Shown: one piece after another, positions 42,235 through 43,787 of the stretch | Numbering within the stretch: position 1 is the first letter of the stretch | Layout: each line of letters opens with the position of its first letter | From: DASYQD01 sp036005845 | GTDB lineage: Bacteria; Acidobacteriota; Thermoanaerobaculia; Multivoradales; JAIOJS01 | Direction: 5' to 3' | Length of the DNA stretch: 43,787 nucleotides | NCBI GenBank assembly: GCA_036005845.1 | Contig: DASYQD010000005.1 | Location: 1-43,787 of the forward strand | The notes under the pieces: model-generated | What the model was told of the DNA's origin: nothing | Database searches by the model: none | The model's input: only the letters and a program-made list of their open reading frames with translations | Made by a program: the position numbers and the translations under genes

Positions 42235-43475
42235 ACGCGCGCAAGCCGCTGCAGCGCCTGCTCGGCGGCAGCGCCGTGCTGCTGGTCACCGCCAACCTCG
42301 CCAACGCGCTGCACTTCGTCTTCCACGTGCTGATGGCGCGGATGCTGGGCCCGGCCGCGTACGGCGCGCTGGCGGCGCTGATGGCGCTGCTCTACGTCGG
42401 CTACGTGCTCACCGAGGCGATGCAGACGGTGATGGCGCGCTACACGGCGCGCGCCGCGAGCCCCGGCGAGGTGCGCACGTTGGTCGATCGCGCCCTGCGC
42501 CGCGGGCTGCGCGGCTCGGCCGCCATCGCCGGCGGCTACCTGCTGCTCGCGCCGGCGCTGTCGCCGCTGCTGCGCCTGCCGCTGCCGCTGATGGCGCTCT
42601 TCGCGCTCGCCTTCGCGACCTTGCCGCTCATCCCGGTGACGCGCGGCACGCTGCTCGGGCTCGGCCGCTTCGGCGGCTTCGGCATGAGCATGCTCGCCGA
42701 GGTGGCGGTGAAGGTCGGCCTCGGCGCGTTGGCGGTCTGGGTCGGCTGGAACGAGCTGGGCGCCGCGGCTGCCGTCGGCCTCTCGCTGGTCGTCGCCTTC
42801 TTGAGCGGCTTCCCGCCGTTGCGCGGGCTGCGCGAGGTCGAGCCGGCACCCGCCGGGACGGTCGGCATCGTCGCCTACGGCGTGCCGGTGCTGGTGGTCA
42901 CCGCCACCATCATGGCGTTCTACAGCATCGACCTGCTGCTGGCCCGCGCCGTCTTCCCCGCCGCGGTGGCGGGCCAGTACGCCGTCGCCTCGCTGCTCGG
43001 CAAAGGCATCCTGCTCGGCGTGGTGCCGATCACGCGCGTGATGTTCCCGCTGGCGAGCGGCGCGCCTGCCGGCAGCGCCGTGCGGCGCCGCGTCCTCGCC
43101 ACGACGCTCGGGCTGCTCGCCGCCTGCATCGCGCCGGCGCTGGCGCTGGTGGCGCTCTTCCCAGATCGGCTCGTCCGTTTCGCCGGCGGTCCCGAGTACG
43201 CCGGCGCCGCGGCCATCGCGCTGCCCGTCGCGGCCGCGCTGGCGCTGATGGCGTTCAGCAACACGCTGCTGCTCTTCCGGCTCTCCGCCACCGTGCCGCG
43301 AGGGTGGCCGGCGCTGCCGGCGCTGCTGGTCGTAGAAGCGGTACTGCTGTGGGCGAGCCGCGGTTCGCTCGCCGCCTTCGCGCTGGCGGTGCTGATCGCC
43401 AACGTCGGCTTCCTGCTCGCCTCCGTAACTCTGTTCGTTTTGCCCGCGCCGGCATGGCACAAACCGGAAAACTAG
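42231..43475 (+). CDS. Wzx-like polysaccharide flippase (oligosaccharide exporter)
   Basis: A 414-residue protein with about twelve to fourteen hydrophobic segments and the start pattern LLVTANLANALHFVFHVLMAR, GPAAYGALAALMALLY, typical of the MOP/Wzx superfamily. YSIDLLLARAVFPAAVAGQYAVASLLGK in the middle is a conserved family segment (quoted in two parts in databases as the second repeat entry). It should move lipid-linked glycan units across the inner membrane. Start is GTG at 42231, overlapping the stop of the GT39-like gene in GTGA, which ties export to sugar transfer. The gene ends the rightward glycan operon. Confidence 0.88.
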   Translation: MNARKPLQRLLGGSAVLLVTANLANALHFVFHVLMARMLGPAAYGALAALMALLYVGYVLTEAMQTVMARYTARAASPGEVRTLVDRALRRGLRGSAAIAGGYLLLAPALSPLLRLPLPLMALFALAFATLPLIPVTRGTLLGLGRFGGFGMSMLAEVAVKVGLGALAVWVGWNELGAAAAVGLSLVVAFLSGFPPLRGLREVEPAPAGTVGIVAYGVPVLVVTATIMAFYSIDLLLARAVFPAAVAGQYAVASLLGKGILLGVVPITRVMFPLASGAPAGSAVRRRVLATTLGLLAACIAPALALVALFPDRLVRFAGGPEYAGAAAIALPVAAALALMAFSNTLLLFRLSATVPRGWPALPALLVVEAVLLWASRGSLAAFALAVLIANVGFLLASVTLFVLPAPAWHKPEN

Positions 43476-43787
43476 CGAGGCTTCCTCACTCTTAGGTCGC
43501 GCGCGAATTCGATGTAGGGCCGAGACGAAGGGTGGTGAAACGTATCGGCCTTGCTGTGTTCGCCACTGCTCCCCACGCGACTCAAGGAGGTCTTGCGCTG
43601 GAGCAACTCTGGCACTACGAAGACGAGGCACGTTGACAAGCCCAATAAGGTATGATTCCTATACCATTCCCGACCGCCGATTAAGGCGGGACGGAGCTCT
43701 CTTTCCTCTCAGGTGAGGGTCGACGCTTGCTTCCATCGACTGGTTTCCTGCAAAGCAATTCGATCTCGCGACAGACTGCGCGATGGG
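43476..43787. other. Right-edge intergenic region with hairpins and a TATGAT box
   Basis: No convincing coding sequence. GGTATGAT (-10-like TATGAT at 43651-43656) is part of a small inverted repeat GGTAT-N7-ATACC (43649-43665). A CCGCC-GATTAA-GGCGG hairpin follows (43674-43689). This looks like the promoter and leader of a gene starting beyond the window. TTGACA at 43633-43638 is only 12 bases from TATGAT and so is not its -35. Confidence 0.45.

Noticed and set aside
42087..43631. Minus-strand 514-residue frame opposite the flippase
   Set aside because: Gln/Arg/Glu-rich shadow translation; the plus frame has clear membrane-protein character.
43535..43636. 34-codon open frame starting GTG
   Set aside because: Too short, no family resemblance and no good ribosome binding site.
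43633..43656. TTGACA with TATGAT as a promoter
   Set aside because: Only 12 bases separate the boxes, too few for sigma-70 recognition.
43667..43740. Cyclic-di-GMP or other known riboswitch
   Set aside because: A GGGACGGAG string looked suggestive, but the rest of the aptamer consensus is missing.

Overview
The window is high-GC, gene-dense bacterial DNA with 32 protein genes and no RNA gene, CRISPR array or insertion sequence that I can see. No rRNA or ribosomal-protein marker is present, so taxonomy is inferred. A VWFA-related secreted protein of the type known almost only from Acidobacteriota (8478-10610), choice-of-anchor and Calx-beta secreted proteins, and many overlapping GC-rich genes all suggest Acidobacteriota, possibly a Thermoanaerobaculia-like lineage.

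Left part (1-5766, all minus strand). Read in transcription order this holds a cyclase-family hydrolase, a RES-Xre toxin-antitoxin pair with a strong promoter whose -10 box lies inside a perfect palindrome, a solitary form-II CoxL-like molybdenum hydroxylase subunit, and a contractile tail sheath protein that runs off the left edge. The sheath gene is the sign of a contractile injection system or phage-tail-like particle continuing outside the window.

Secreted proteins and first glycan block (5902-16160). This contains small exported proteins, the VWFA-related protein, a polyprenyl-phosphate-type GT2 glycosyltransferase, a GT-C-like membrane glycosyltransferase overlapping an SGNH hydrolase, and a Calx-beta protein.

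Defence block (16636-24088). A DUF222-HNH nuclease is followed by a complete type I restriction-modification operon, hsdM-hsdS-hsdR, with overlapping genes. The hsdS target-recognition part is much poorer in GC than its neighbours, which points to recombination or transfer.

Second glycan and envelope block (24070-43475). It contains three large multi-pass GT-C-like membrane proteins, GT2 and GT4 glycosyltransferases, a sugar nucleotidyltransferase, two extended SDR epimerases, a Gfo/Idh/MocA oxidoreductase, a methyltransferase, a second SGNH hydrolase, a beta-propeller lipoprotein and a Wzx-like flippase. Together these look like machinery for making, modifying and exporting a surface polysaccharide or glycolipid, although no polymerase or ligase is identified with certainty. 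Within this block sit two tandem secreted proteins (28255-30973) that, with a third at 7378-8430, form an unrecognised paralogous family with a conserved cysteine pair and a shared C-terminal domain.

A pattern across the window is a -10-like TANNNT hexamer placed 6 to 11 bases before start codons that lack a Shine-Dalgarno sequence. This suggests many leaderless or nearly leaderless transcripts.
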